Under the pieces are notes generated by a model. The model did not search any database. It worked only from the letters and a program-made list of their open reading frames with translations, and was not told where the DNA came from. A stretch of DNA of 64,000 bases, from NCBI GenBank assembly GCA_041398965.1, contig JAWKTT010000006.1:124001-188000 (forward strand). The letters are read 5' to 3'. The position numbers and the translations under genes were made by a program. Numbering within the stretch: position 1 is the stretch's first letter; every line of letters starts with the position of its first letter. Shown here one piece after another: positions 38,013 to 47,635 of the stretch. This stretch comes from JAWKTT01 sp041398965. Its GTDB lineage: Bacteria; Planctomycetota; Planctomycetia; Planctomycetales; Planctomycetaceae.

Positions 38013-38985
38013 CGCTCTCCCCCTGCCCTGTCTCTTGCGTCGATGAAGCACGGTCTCCGATTGGCAAAGTCATGTCTGCATCGGAATCTGGAACAGAGAC
38101 TCGACTTGGTTCAACCGTCAACGTGGGGGGACGTCGACCCGGCATTAACGCGACCGCGAGAAACCCTAATCCGAGAGTCATACCTGCGGTGCAAAAAGAA
38201 ATGACTCCGGCCAGCCCCGCACTCCAGCTCGATTCGATTGCCCCCCAAAGTCCAAATCCCAGACTCAGGAGCAGGAATGGAAACGCGAGCAGCAAGAAAA
38301 TCTTTACCGGGTTACATCTCAGGATTGCTTCCACGATGATTTGCAGAGCACGTATCGAATCTCGAACGTGTCGTACCTTTGACTTCCCCGCCCGGCGGTG
38401 ATAATCGATTGGGACATAATGGACGAAAAGATCGTTGAGTAGATAGACCAGGGTTGAAGTGGTTGTGAACGAGAACCCAGCACTAATCACAGGAAAGAAT
38501 GGAACAATCTCGCTCCGTCGAAAGACCCGCAGTCCCGAGTTGATGTCCGGGATGTTTTGGCCCGCGGCAAACTGACTGAGATGCCGAAAAACAAAGCGTC
38601 CCGCGCGCTTCATCAGCCCTCCCTGGTAGAACGATCCTGTCCGTGCTCCAACCACCATGTGGAACCGCTGCGAGAGGTCGACCAACTCCGGGATGCGCTC
38701 GACAGGATACGTCCCGTCGGCGTCGGTAATTGCAATCAGGTCGTGCTGGGCTGCCAGGATGCCGGTCTTCAAACTTCTGCCGTACCCCAAGTTCTGGGGG
38801 TGTTCGACAACGGTTGCCCCTGCCTGTCGGGCCTCATCGGCGGTGCCATCTGTTGCACCGTCCACCACGACGAGTAGTTCAAAGTCGAGGTTTGCATCCT
38901 GTAAGACAGATCGAGTCCGCTCGACGACGGCCCCTATCGCACCGGCTTCGTTGTAGGCGGGAATGATCACAGAAAGCGATTTCAT
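37999..38985 (-). CDS. family-2 glycosyltransferase (dolichol-phosphate-mannose type)
   Basis: 328 residues from ATG 38985. GT-A fold blocks SVIIPAYNEAGAIG and VVDGATDGTADEA, and the DAD motif in AITDADGTYPVE, are clear. Two C-terminal helices anchor it to the membrane, as in polyprenyl-phosphate glycosyltransferases that charge a lipid carrier. First gene of the four-gene operon. The sugar and acceptor are unknown. Confidence 0.88.
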   Translation of the reverse strand: MKSLSVIIPAYNEAGAIGAVVERTRSVLQDANLDFELLVVVDGATDGTADEARQAGATVVEHPQNLGYGRSLKTGILAAQHDLIAITDADGTYPVERIPELVDLSQRFHMVVGARTGSFYQGGLMKRAGRFVFRHLSQFAAGQNIPDINSGLRVFRRSEIVPFFPVISAGFSFTTTSTLVYLLNDLFVHYVPIDYHRRAGKSKVRHVRDSIRALQIIVEAILRCNPVKIFLLLAFPFLLLSLGFGLWGAIESSWSAGLAGVISFCTAGMTLGLGFLAVALMPGRRPPTLTVEPSRVSVPDSDADMTLPIGDRASSTQETGQGESDASS

Positions 38986-39229
38986 GGGCAGCCTGACGTT
39001 CTGACTCCAACAGCATTCACATCCGATCCGCCAGTTCTGCCACAACCTCGTCCATGACGGCTAGCCCATCATGGCAAGAGAATGAAGTTCGTCAAGTCGA
39101 CCATCACTCTGACGCAGCGGCATGACTTCTTCAACGACCAACAAACTCGCAACCTGTTCCGAAGCCAGGCCGGGAGACAAACAAACGAGTTGCTGGACGT
39201 GTCGAATTGTCAGCGCGACAAACTAAGCC

Positions 39230-40120
39230 CTAATCGTTCGATGCGACCGCTTTGGGTTTATGGCCGCGGATTTTCATGTTGAGGAGCTCGACGATCAGAG
39301 AGAAGGCCATGGCAAAGTAGATGTAACCTTTATTCACTGGCGTGCCGATCCCTTCGGCGACGAGTAGTACGCCGATGAGGATGAGGAAGCTGAGTGCCAG
39401 CATTTTGAGTGTCGGATGGCGTTCGACAAAGTGACTGATAGGGCCGGCAGCCATGAGCATCACGAGGACGGCCAACACGACGGCAACGATCATCACTTCG
39501 ATCTGCTTGACCATTCCGACTGCGGTAATCACGGAGTCGAGCGAGAAGATGATGTCCAGTACCGCGATCTGTGCGATCACCCCCCAGAAGCCGACTGGAG
39601 CCTTCGAGGCATCTTTGTCCTGTTCGCCTTCCAGTTTGTGATGCACCTCGAGCACGCTCTTGCCGATCAGGAACATCCCTCCAAAAAGGAGAATCAGGTC
39701 TCGCCAAGAGATGCCATTGATGTCGTGGAGGTCGGCTTCCATCGACTGCTTGTCGGTCGTCTCGCTGTTTGTGGATGTCTCCGCAGTTGCCGACGTCCCT
39801 GTTTCCGTAACGCTTGCTTGTGGCTCGGTCTGTTTCGGCTCTGTTGGGGGGGCAGCATGCGGGACATCACTTTGAACCCAAGCTGCAGGGACGCCGAGGT
39901 CGGTCAGGTGGAAGACGGGGGCAGTCAGGCCCAGGAGCGACTTGAGCGACAGCAACAGTAACACCCTGGTCACAAGAGCTGCCAGTAGTCCGAGTCGTCG
40001 GGCGGTCTGCTGCTGCTCTTTGGGGAGTCTCCCCGCCAAAATGGCGATGAAGATGATGTTGTCGATCCCCAAGACAATTTCCATCGCCGTCAGCGTGATG
40101 AGCGGCAGCAACCATTCCAT
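39230..40120 (-). CDS. TerC family integral membrane protein
   Basis: 296 residues. Seven to eight membrane helices with the paired motifs MEIVLGIDNIIFIAI near the N-terminus and VLDIIFSLDSVITAVGM, both typical of TerC proteins, which have been linked to tellurite resistance and metal (manganese) homeostasis. Between the third and fourth helices is an added hydrophilic Thr/Glu/Pro-rich loop of about 50 residues. The gene is monocistronic. Confidence 0.88.
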   Translation of the reverse strand: MEWLLPLITLTAMEIVLGIDNIIFIAILAGRLPKEQQQTARRLGLLAALVTRVLLLLSLKSLLGLTAPVFHLTDLGVPAAWVQSDVPHAAPPTEPKQTEPQASVTETGTSATAETSTNSETTDKQSMEADLHDINGISWRDLILLFGGMFLIGKSVLEVHHKLEGEQDKDASKAPVGFWGVIAQIAVLDIIFSLDSVITAVGMVKQIEVMIVAVVLAVLVMLMAAGPISHFVERHPTLKMLALSFLILIGVLLVAEGIGTPVNKGYIYFAMAFSLIVELLNMKIRGHKPKAVASND

Positions 40121-40266
40121 AGTTCACTCTCCGAGTGGTGCAACTGAGGCGAAACAGGTCTCAAAGTGGTCGGTGACGACGCCCCACGTGTGCCCAGTGG
40201 GGACTGCTGAGTCGTCGCGCACCAAGGGGACTTTCCACTAGCAGATTGACGAGCCAGAAAACGACA

Positions 40267-40304
40267 AGACCCTCGATTCGCAACTTTCTGCGAATCGGGG
40301 GTCT
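40267..40304 (-). terminator. terminator-like hairpin after tRNA-His
   Basis: A long stem (AGACCCCCGATTCGC with GCGAATCGAGGGTCT on the minus strand) is followed by TTGTCGTTTTCT. It is placed directly after the tRNA. Confidence 0.6.
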
Positions 40305-40309
40305 AAAAG

Positions 40310-40384
40310 GGTGAGCAACGGGACTTGAACCCGCGACCTCCGGAATCACAATCCGGCGCTCTAACCAGCTGAGCTATGCCCACC
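40310..40384 (-). tRNA. tRNA-His (anticodon GTG)
   Basis: Reading the minus strand: acceptor arm GTGGGCA pairs with TGCTCAC, the D arm GCTCAGCTGGTTAGAGC is regular, the anticodon arm CCGGA-TTGTGAT-TCCGG carries GTG, and the T arm GCGGGTTCAAGTCCCGT is normal. An extra G can be counted at -1 as expected of tRNA-His. The CCA end is not encoded. Confidence 0.96.
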
Positions 40385-40422
40385 ACGCATCTTCGACCCC
40401 AGTCTCCTCGGATCGAAGACAG

Positions 40423-40451
40423 AGGATACTTTAGCCACCATTCGTCGACAA
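40423..40451 (-). promoter_or_regulatory. possible promoter of tRNA-His
   Basis: On the minus strand TTGTCG is followed after 17 bases by TATCCT, each four of six matches to consensus, about 38 bases before the tRNA. Confidence 0.4.
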
Positions 40452-40527
40452 GTAATGGAGTCTGTTTTTTGTTCAAGGTTCACGGACAATTCAGGTCCCC
40501 AGTCGACGTCAGCGGCAACATCGAGCA

Positions 40528-41847
40528 TCATTCCTCGTTCAATCGATACAACTGTTCGCCGGCTTTTCTGACGAGCAGCACCCCTTCGGCCTCCCGATTC
40601 GCGAAAGATTCCACGTCGATTGTCGCGGGGTCTCGGTAGCCCAGATTGATCTTCGCACAGAGTTCCGGAGGAATCTGAGACGCCAGCGTCACCTGTACCC
40701 GGCACTTCTCGACCCCGTCAACATATGTCCCGCCGCCGCGAACGTGCGTCGAATGGGCGAGTGTCCCCCATGGATAGTGTCTGAACTTCTCCCATTGACC
40801 CGTAAAGTAGTCCCGACAGTGATACCCAATCTCCTCGATGATCTCGCCGTGAGTGACGGAGATTTCCTTCATGTGTGGGGCGTATATGATGAGTTCCCCC
40901 CCATCGGCGACCACAGGCTCAAGCTTGTACATGCACTTCCCGGCGACCCATAGCTCATCATACATCTCGGGAGCACACGACAGGACCGTGTGAAACGGCT
41001 GAACCATGCGGCGAATATGAACCTGCCCAGAAACATCGGCCGCCCGATCCCAGGCATCCTCAGGTGTCCCATAGAACAATCCATGCAGACTTGCTTTCCC
41101 GTCCGAACCGACGACAAAGGTGATTGCCCGACGAGCCTGCGGAATCATTGTCGCCGCCCGGTTGACGACATCGCGAACCGGCGTCTGCTTCACCCCGATG
41201 ATCCCGACGTTGGTGATGAGTGCCCCCAGCCAGTGGAAGAAGTTCAGCAACTCGGGGCCCGAAATCCCGGGGAAGAAGTACTTGTTCCCCCCGGAAAATC
41301 CGACGACTTCGTGCGGAAATACCGGCCCCATTACCAGTAACGTGTCGTAGTTGTGGACCGCCTTATTGATCTTCACCGGCACATCCAGAGAGAGCAATCC
41401 CCCCGAGATTTCTTCCGTGTCGGCTGTGGTCAATCGCCCGATTTCGGAAAGCGACTCTTCCGAGTCCCAGTGATGGTTTAGCAACTGTGTCTGGAAAAAC
41501 AGCTTGTCTCGCTCAGCCGGGTCGATCCCCAACAACTTGCACATCTGAGCTTCGGATAACGGGGGGTGCGTTCCGAGGGCAAACATGACGTCCAGGGTTG
41601 CCACCACCGGACGAAGAAGCGAGTAAAGAGCATCAAACAGCAGCGGAAGTGGGGCGGTACGGGTCTGATCCGGAACGATCAACAACACACGTTGCCCTCG
41701 ATACTCCTCGACCGGAATCGTCGCGGCAAACCACGCACGGACTTCCGCATCTGTCATCATTGGGGGAATCTGATTCACGGCACTCTTCAATCTTTGAGAA
41801 AGTTGGACGTCATACGCGATGCCTGGCAGATCCCTTCCGATGCACAT
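40528..41847 (-). CDS. LarA-family (lactate racemase-like) protein
   Basis: 439 residues from ATG 41847 (41760 also possible). Compared with LarA, which holds a nickel pincer cofactor, four key residues fall at equivalent places: His104 in LGTHPPLS, His179 in PHEVVGFSG, Lys189 in GFSGGNK and His205, sixteen residues after the Lys. The DHTRP motif reads DQTRT. So a nickel-dependent racemase or epimerase of some 2-hydroxy acid or sugar acid is plausible. No larB, larC or larE is in the window, and the tRNA-His gene lies just downstream. Confidence 0.82.
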   Translation of the reverse strand: MCIGRDLPGIAYDVQLSQRLKSAVNQIPPMMTDAEVRAWFAATIPVEEYRGQRVLLIVPDQTRTAPLPLLFDALYSLLRPVVATLDVMFALGTHPPLSEAQMCKLLGIDPAERDKLFFQTQLLNHHWDSEESLSEIGRLTTADTEEISGGLLSLDVPVKINKAVHNYDTLLVMGPVFPHEVVGFSGGNKYFFPGISGPELLNFFHWLGALITNVGIIGVKQTPVRDVVNRAATMIPQARRAITFVVGSDGKASLHGLFYGTPEDAWDRAADVSGQVHIRRMVQPFHTVLSCAPEMYDELWVAGKCMYKLEPVVADGGELIIYAPHMKEISVTHGEIIEEIGYHCRDYFTGQWEKFRHYPWGTLAHSTHVRGGGTYVDGVEKCRVQVTLASQIPPELCAKINLGYRDPATIDVESFANREAEGVLLVRKAGEQLYRLNEE

Positions 41848-42111
41848 CAATCAGAAGGGCGCATGCAGCCGATCGTTAGTCGTCTTGTACTGTCCAACTG
41901 GGGATGCTGTCCAATCACCTCTGTTGATGTTCCCGGAAGCCATTTCGGGAATCGACTGAAACCGGTGGACCGAAGTTCGAGTATCGTCAATGGTGCCGGG
42001 TTTCTATGATTTGTGTCTCGAACAGCAAATTCGCGCGATCCGTTGGCAGAGAGCTTGGGGGCGAATTCTCTCCAGCTCACGGAAAGCGATGGGCCTTGAG
42101 GAGAATTTCGG

Positions 42112-43299
42112 ATGTTTACCTATCCTCAGTTGCAGCGAGTCGTACGGATTGTGGTCATTGTTTGTTGTGGGACTCTGTGGCAGGAATGCTCAAATCGACT
42201 GGCTGCAGAGATCGAAACCGACTCCAACCTTTCGGTTGTTCAGCCAGTTTGTGGGGAGTCTCAGCTTTCGCCTTTGTCAGACGCTGAGACTCCATCGAAT
42301 GCGACGGGCGACGCAGTTGGTACGGAGAACGAAGTACATCAATCAGATGAGACGTCAGAGAAAGAGGATCACATGTTCCCGAAACTTCCCGACTGGGCGA
42401 CGCGGATCAAGACACTCGGGGGACGCCAGTTCTGGGGAGACTGTTTCTATTGCAGTGGCTGGCGGATTCAGCGGAATGTCATGACCGGCCACTGTCGACT
42501 GCTAGACCCTGATGACTGCCGGTGTGCTTCGGGGACCGAAGCGGTGTGTCGTGCGGAGTTTGTTGAGCGTCGGAAGAAAGAGGGCATCCCCGCAATGAAA
42601 GGGCGAGCGGTTGTCTTGGTGCATGGGATCATTCGTTCTTCCAAGTCCTTCGACCCGCTGGAAAAACAACTCGCGAGCAAAGGCTGGAACGTCGTGGGGT
42701 TCGACTATCCCAGCACTCGTGTCCCAATCGCCGAGAGTGCCCGCTATCTGGCGGAGGTGCTCAAGTCTCTGGAAGGGATTGAAGAAATTGACCTGGTCGT
42801 CCATAGCATGGGGGGACTGGTCGTTCGGTCATACATCCAGCAGTGTGGCGAACAAGGCCCCGACAAACGGATACGTCGCATGGTGATGCTGGGGGTCCCT
42901 AACAAGGGGGCCTCAATGGCGAACAAGTTCCAGAACAATGTTCTCTTCAAAACGATTTACGGACCAGCCGGTCAGGAGTTGATCGAAGGTGAAGAAACCC
43001 CGGTCGCGGCCCTGCCAACACCTCCATTCGAGTTCGCGGTGATCGCTGGGGGAAGGGGTGCAGAGAGGGGCTATAATCCTCTTCTCAAAGGAGACAACGA
43101 CGGGACTGTGGCAGTCGAAAGTACACGTCTCCCCGGAGCCGCCGACTTTATCCTCATCCCTTCGATGCATTCGTTCCTGATGTCAAACGAAGAAGTCATC
43201 GACTGTACCGAACGATTTTTGAAGTCCGGAGCACTCCGCAAGTCGGGAGCAAAAACGCCGATTCCGCTGCCCGGTAACGTCGTCGATTCCCCCAAGTGA
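42112..43299 (+). CDS. alpha/beta-hydrolase (lipase-like)
   Basis: 395 residues from ATG 42112, with AGGAGA eight bases upstream. The first 150 residues contain a possible signal helix, a disordered part, and a Cys-rich region (CFYCSG, CDCRCA-type). The hydrolase core has the oxyanion segment VVLVHGII, nucleophile Ser in VVHSMGGLV, and the likely catalytic His in PSMHSFLMS. The substrate is unknown; triacylglycerol lipase-like or PGAP1-like hydrolases have this shape. Confidence 0.82.
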   Translation: MFTYPQLQRVVRIVVIVCCGTLWQECSNRLAAEIETDSNLSVVQPVCGESQLSPLSDAETPSNATGDAVGTENEVHQSDETSEKEDHMFPKLPDWATRIKTLGGRQFWGDCFYCSGWRIQRNVMTGHCRLLDPDDCRCASGTEAVCRAEFVERRKKEGIPAMKGRAVVLVHGIIRSSKSFDPLEKQLASKGWNVVGFDYPSTRVPIAESARYLAEVLKSLEGIEEIDLVVHSMGGLVVRSYIQQCGEQGPDKRIRRMVMLGVPNKGASMANKFQNNVLFKTIYGPAGQELIEGEETPVAALPTPPFEFAVIAGGRGAERGYNPLLKGDNDGTVAVESTRLPGAADFILIPSMHSFLMSNEEVIDCTERFLKSGALRKSGAKTPIPLPGNVVDSPK

Positions 43300-43305
43300 C
43301 AGTCG

Positions 43306-43686
43306 TCAGCTTTCACCCGTGCGAGGAATCATCAGTCGTCGGCACATTGTGGCGAGTTCTCGACCGGAGAGAAATTCGGACGTTACTCCGTCGGCCCCAC
43401 ATTCCCAAAGCGTCCATTCCAGTGTCGCGATGGATTTCGGAAGAATGACCAATACCGACACTTGAGGTGTCGTCTGCTTCAACTCCGCTACGGCTCGAAC
43501 TCCCTGTTCGTAGTGACTCTTCAACACGATCACGACGAGCGAAGCGGTGGAGGGATTCGCCAGTAGATCGATCCATTCGTGTGATTCGACAACAACATCC
43601 GGTCCCAATTGTCGCTGAATTTCCGGCGCATACCACGCCGTTGGCTCAACGACAGCCACGCGACAGGTTGGAATCGTTGAAGTCAT
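43306..43686 (-). CDS. degenerate receiver-domain protein
   Basis: 126 residues from ATG 43686; the earlier start at 43710 is less likely. The alternating hydrophobic pattern fits a CheY-like receiver (RVAVVEPTAW, LVVIVLKSH, VSVLVILPKS, ECGADGVTSE), but the phosphoacceptor Asp is replaced (VLKSH) and the acidic pair is missing. It is likely a pseudo-receiver used for protein contact. It follows purL by 51 bases on the same strand. Confidence 0.55.
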   Translation of the reverse strand: MTSTIPTCRVAVVEPTAWYAPEIQRQLGPDVVVESHEWIDLLANPSTASLVVIVLKSHYEQGVRAVAELKQTTPQVSVLVILPKSIATLEWTLWECGADGVTSEFLSGRELATMCRRLMIPRTGES

Positions 43687-43737
43687 TGCCAAAATTCCGA
43701 GGTTGCCCACCCAGATCGTTCGCAGCCTTCAGGTCGA

Positions 43738-46689
43738 TTACATCGCTGCGAGAGGTTGTTGCCAGCAGGTTTTGAGGTCGTCGAGGCATTCGTCAATGAG
43801 GCGGTTGCCTTCGATGCTGGTGATGACAACGCGGCCTGTGTCGGTGACGGTCCCGAGCTTGTGGGCGTGCGGGAATATCTGCTCGAACGCGCTGACATCG
43901 GCTGCGGCAACTTCGACGGCAAACCGGGTCGGGGCTTCGTTGAAAAGGACATGCGCATCGTCCAGTTTTCCGAATGGGGCCAGGTTGACGTCAAGCCCCA
44001 GGCCCCCAGCAAACGCCATCTCGGCGAGTGAGACGGCCAAACCCCCTTCACTGAGATCATGACAACTTTGCAAAAGTCCTTTGATTATGGCGGAATGAAG
44101 ATCGCGGAACAGTTGCGGAGCTGCCTCTAAGTCGACGCGGGGGACATCGGTCGAGGGGTGACCAACGATCAAACTGTAGTGACTCCCGCCGAATCCTCCT
44201 TGCGTTGCACCAATCTGGTACAGCACATTCCCTGCTTGTTTGAGGTCCATTGTCACACACGTCGCGACATCCGTCACCTGACCCATTGCGGTGATGAGAA
44301 GTGACGAAGGGATGGTGATGGTTCGCGTGACTGGTTCTCCTGACACAGTCGGGGGGCTTTGGTCGTACGTGAACTCGTTGTTGAGCGAGTCTTTCCCGCT
44401 GACAAACGGAGTGCCGAAGGCAAGGGCGGCGTCGTGGCAGCCGAGGGCCGCTCGGACCAGTGACCCCAGCGTCTCGGGGCGTTCGGTGTTTCCCCAGCAG
44501 AAGTTGTCGAGGATGGCGATCTTGTTCGGGTCGGCTCCGACAGCGACACAGTTTCGCATCGCTTCATCAATCGCGCTGACCGCCATCCAATAGGGGTCGA
44601 AGTCTCCCAGATGCGGGTTCATCCCACAGGAGATCACCACTCCACGTGGCGAAGTCAAGATCGGTCGCACAACGGCCGCATCGGACGGACCATCGTTCTG
44701 CACGCCGACCAACGGCTTAATGACACTTCCCCCCTGCACCTCATGATCGTACTGCCGAATGATCCACTCCTTCGAGCAGACATTGAGCGACCCGAGAATC
44801 CGTTTCAGCACCTCCCCATAAACTTCGATGTGTCCCTTCGACGCAGTCGAGGGGCTTTGAGGGGGCGTTTTGGGAGAAGGAGTTGGAGGAGACCATGTTG
44901 CCTCGCGAATGACTGGCGGGCGGCCATCGTGCAGGAACGACATCGGGAGGTTGCCGACCACTTCGTCTTTGTACTTCAAGACGAGTCGGGCGTCGTTGGC
45001 GAACTTGCCGATGATACTTGCTTCGACCCCTTCAGACGCACAGAGGTCGCGGAAAGCCTCCCAGTTCTCTGGCGGAACAGCCAGGACCATCCGCTCTTGG
45101 GCTTCGCTGATCCAGATCTCTGTGTAAGAGAGACCATCGTATTTGAGAGGGCACTGTTCGAGCCAGACCTCTGCTCCGGTCTCCTCTCCCATTTCGCCGA
45201 CTGCGCTGCTGAACCCCCCTGCCCCGCAATCGGTGATGGCGTGATACAGCTTCCGATCGCGGGCTTCCAAGATGACATCCATCACCATTTTCTCGGTGAT
45301 CGCGTTTCCAATCTGCACCGCCCCACCACTGAGCGACTCGCTTTCGTGCGTCAGTTCGGCAGACGAAAAGGTTGCCCCATGAATCCCATCGCGACCGGTT
45401 CTCCCCCCGACCGCGACAATGTAGTCGCCGGGGTGAACTTCCTTTTCGCTCATGCCGCGCGGGATGATGGCGACGTTGCCACAGTAGACGAGCGGGTTCC
45501 CGAGATAACGGTCATCAAAGTAGACCGCGCCATTGACAGTCGGAATCCCCATGCGGTTGCCGTAGTCTCGCACACCGGAAACAACGCCGTGCATGACCGT
45601 CTTGGGATGGAGCACACCCGGGGGGAGCGATTCGTACGGAGTGTCGGGAGGCGCGAAGCAAAAGACGTCGGTGTTGCAGATCGGTTTCGCGCCGAGGCCG
45701 GTGCCGAGCGGGTCACGAATGACGCCACCCAAACCTGTGTTCGCCCCGCCGTAAGGTTCGAGGGCTGATGGGTGATTGTGTGTCTCGACTTTGATACAGA
45801 TGTCATACTCGTCGTCAAACGTGACGACCCCCGCGTTATCCTTGAACACACTGACGCACCAGTCGTCGTTGCCGAGACGCTTGCGAATCTGCTGGGTCGC
45901 AGCAAAGACTGTTTCCTTCAACATGTTCTCAAAGTGGACCACTCCCCGCTCGGGATCGGTGTACTTGATTCGCCCTGCCAGTGTCTTATGCGAGCAGTGC
46001 TCGCTCCAGGTTTGTGCGATGGTTTCGAGTTCAATATCCGTCGGCTCCCGGTCGAGCGACTCAAAGTAATCCCGAATCGTCCGCATTTCGGCGAGCTGCA
46101 AATAGAGCTGCCCTTCCTTCGACAACTTCATCAATGCGGCATCATCCAATCCGCGAATCGACGTATGTCCAAGGACGTACTGATACGGCGACCCGAGTGC
46201 GAGATTCTCGAGTTGCAACGGCCCTTCGAGAACATGTTCAATCGCATCGTTCGAAAGCACCTTCGTCGAAAATCGATCGACATCCCCCTGCGAGGCATCC
46301 CCGTTGACCCGATACTTTCGACACGTTGACACCCGTTCGACCGACAGACCCAACTGTTGGAGTGCCGCCAACGCTGTCGCCCCCACGTTGTCCGTGACCC
46401 CTGGCTTAAGCAGTACGTTCAACAATCGCGTGTCGGTTGCTTCATCGCTGTCCACGACGGGACGAGGAAGTGGATGGATAGTCGACGCCTCGACGACGGC
46501 ATCGGCCAGTAGTGGTATGGCGGACCGGACGATCTGCTCTCGCGAAACCTCCCCTTCAATGAGATACGACCGTGTCGCCTGCACAGCACGAATCGAATTT
46601 GCACCGATGCCAGCCGCTTCTTTCAGTCGAGCGGCCCCCTCGCGATCGATCTCGCCGTCGCCACTACGAATCTCCACTTCCCACAGCAT
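43738..46689 (-). CDS. purL: phosphoribosylformylglycinamidine synthase, PurS-PurL fusion
   Basis: 983 residues from ATG 46689, with AGAAGG nine bases upstream. The first 80 and next 80 residues each look like a PurS-type domain (the second with VLLKPGVTDNVGATALAALQ), then the long PurL part with TWSEHCSHKTLAG, VETHNHPSALEPYGGANTG and GFGGSHYSLI. It catalyses the ATP- and glutamine-dependent fourth step of purine synthesis and needs a PurQ glutaminase, not found here. Ordinary small PurL has about 740 residues, so the N-terminal fusion explains the extra length. Confidence 0.92.
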   Translation of the reverse strand: MLWEVEIRSGDGEIDREGAARLKEAAGIGANSIRAVQATRSYLIEGEVSREQIVRSAIPLLADAVVEASTIHPLPRPVVDSDEATDTRLLNVLLKPGVTDNVGATALAALQQLGLSVERVSTCRKYRVNGDASQGDVDRFSTKVLSNDAIEHVLEGPLQLENLALGSPYQYVLGHTSIRGLDDAALMKLSKEGQLYLQLAEMRTIRDYFESLDREPTDIELETIAQTWSEHCSHKTLAGRIKYTDPERGVVHFENMLKETVFAATQQIRKRLGNDDWCVSVFKDNAGVVTFDDEYDICIKVETHNHPSALEPYGGANTGLGGVIRDPLGTGLGAKPICNTDVFCFAPPDTPYESLPPGVLHPKTVMHGVVSGVRDYGNRMGIPTVNGAVYFDDRYLGNPLVYCGNVAIIPRGMSEKEVHPGDYIVAVGGRTGRDGIHGATFSSAELTHESESLSGGAVQIGNAITEKMVMDVILEARDRKLYHAITDCGAGGFSSAVGEMGEETGAEVWLEQCPLKYDGLSYTEIWISEAQERMVLAVPPENWEAFRDLCASEGVEASIIGKFANDARLVLKYKDEVVGNLPMSFLHDGRPPVIREATWSPPTPSPKTPPQSPSTASKGHIEVYGEVLKRILGSLNVCSKEWIIRQYDHEVQGGSVIKPLVGVQNDGPSDAAVVRPILTSPRGVVISCGMNPHLGDFDPYWMAVSAIDEAMRNCVAVGADPNKIAILDNFCWGNTERPETLGSLVRAALGCHDAALAFGTPFVSGKDSLNNEFTYDQSPPTVSGEPVTRTITIPSSLLITAMGQVTDVATCVTMDLKQAGNVLYQIGATQGGFGGSHYSLIVGHPSTDVPRVDLEAAPQLFRDLHSAIIKGLLQSCHDLSEGGLAVSLAEMAFAGGLGLDVNLAPFGKLDDAHVLFNEAPTRFAVEVAAADVSAFEQIFPHAHKLGTVTDTGRVVITSIEGNRLIDECLDDLKTCWQQPLAAM

Positions 46690-46933
46690 CACAAAACCTT
46701 CTATCAGAAACAGTTCAGGAGTCAGCCCAGATGGTATCGAAGCGCTGGCACCGAACGAAGTCTCCCCGCGTCGTTTCTTGCCGACGGGGGGGACCTGAAG
46801 AGTAGGCCGATTCGGCAGGACACTGTTGCAACAGGATTGGACGTCGGTACGATGACCGGGACGACGGACTTTCAGCCGATCGGACCGGACACTTTTTCCT
46901 CCTCCCCCACATGTGCTCTCCCACGATTCACCC

Positions 46934-47635
46934 ATGACTTATGCCGCTCAGGTGATCGATCTGCACAAGTATTATGACCTTGGTGAGGTGGTCGTTAAGG
47001 CATTGCGTGGCGTGTCGCTCGACATCCCCGAGGGGGACTTTATTTCGATTATGGGCTCTTCCGGGAGCGGCAAGAGTACGCTGTTGAATCTGCTAGGGGC
47101 ACTCGACCGCCCAACGTCTGGGCAATACATTCTGCGCGGAACCGATGTCGCGACCCTCTCGGACGATGAACTCTCCGCAATTCGTAACTCGCTGATCGGC
47201 TTCATCTTCCAGTCATTCAACCTGATTCAGCAGTATACCGTGTTGGAAAACATTGAGGTGCCGCTCCTTTACCGCACCGGAGCACCAGCCATCACCGAGG
47301 AGGATACGGCACACTGTATTCGTCTGGCCGAACAGGTCGGGTTGGGGGATCGACTGGACCATCGACCGTTTCAACTCTCTGGCGGTCAGCAACAGCGTGT
47401 CGCTATTGCCCGGGCACTTGTCAACAACCCGGCCATCATCATGGCGGATGAACCGACCGGAAACCTCGACTCCAAAACGAGCGAGGAGATCATGCAGTTG
47501 TTGAAGGACCTCAATGCAGAAGGTCGCACGATTATCATGGTGACGCATGAACCCGAAGTCGCCCGGCAGACACGTCGGCAGATCTTTATGAAAGACGGTC
47601 TCGTCGCCGGCGACGGCATCTTTAACGCGAAGTAG
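46934..47635 (+). CDS. LolD/MacB-type ABC transporter ATPase
   Basis: 233 residues from ATG 46934. Walker A GSSGSGKSTLLN, Q-loop FQSFNLIQQYT, signature LSGGQQQRVAIARAL, and Walker B IIMADEPTGNLDS are intact, and the composition is that of the LolD/MacB/FtsE subgroup that drives lipoprotein release or drug and peptide efflux. No permease follows, so its partner is elsewhere. Confidence 0.9.
   Translation: MTYAAQVIDLHKYYDLGEVVVKALRGVSLDIPEGDFISIMGSSGSGKSTLLNLLGALDRPTSGQYILRGTDVATLSDDELSAIRNSLIGFIFQSFNLIQQYTVLENIEVPLLYRTGAPAITEEDTAHCIRLAEQVGLGDRLDHRPFQLSGGQQQRVAIARALVNNPAIIMADEPTGNLDSKTSEEIMQLLKDLNAEGRTIIMVTHEPEVARQTRRQIFMKDGLVAGDGIFNAK

Noticed and set aside
44611..45768. 385-codon frame antisense to purL
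   Set aside because: It lies wholly within the certain purL gene and shows no domain or start signal.
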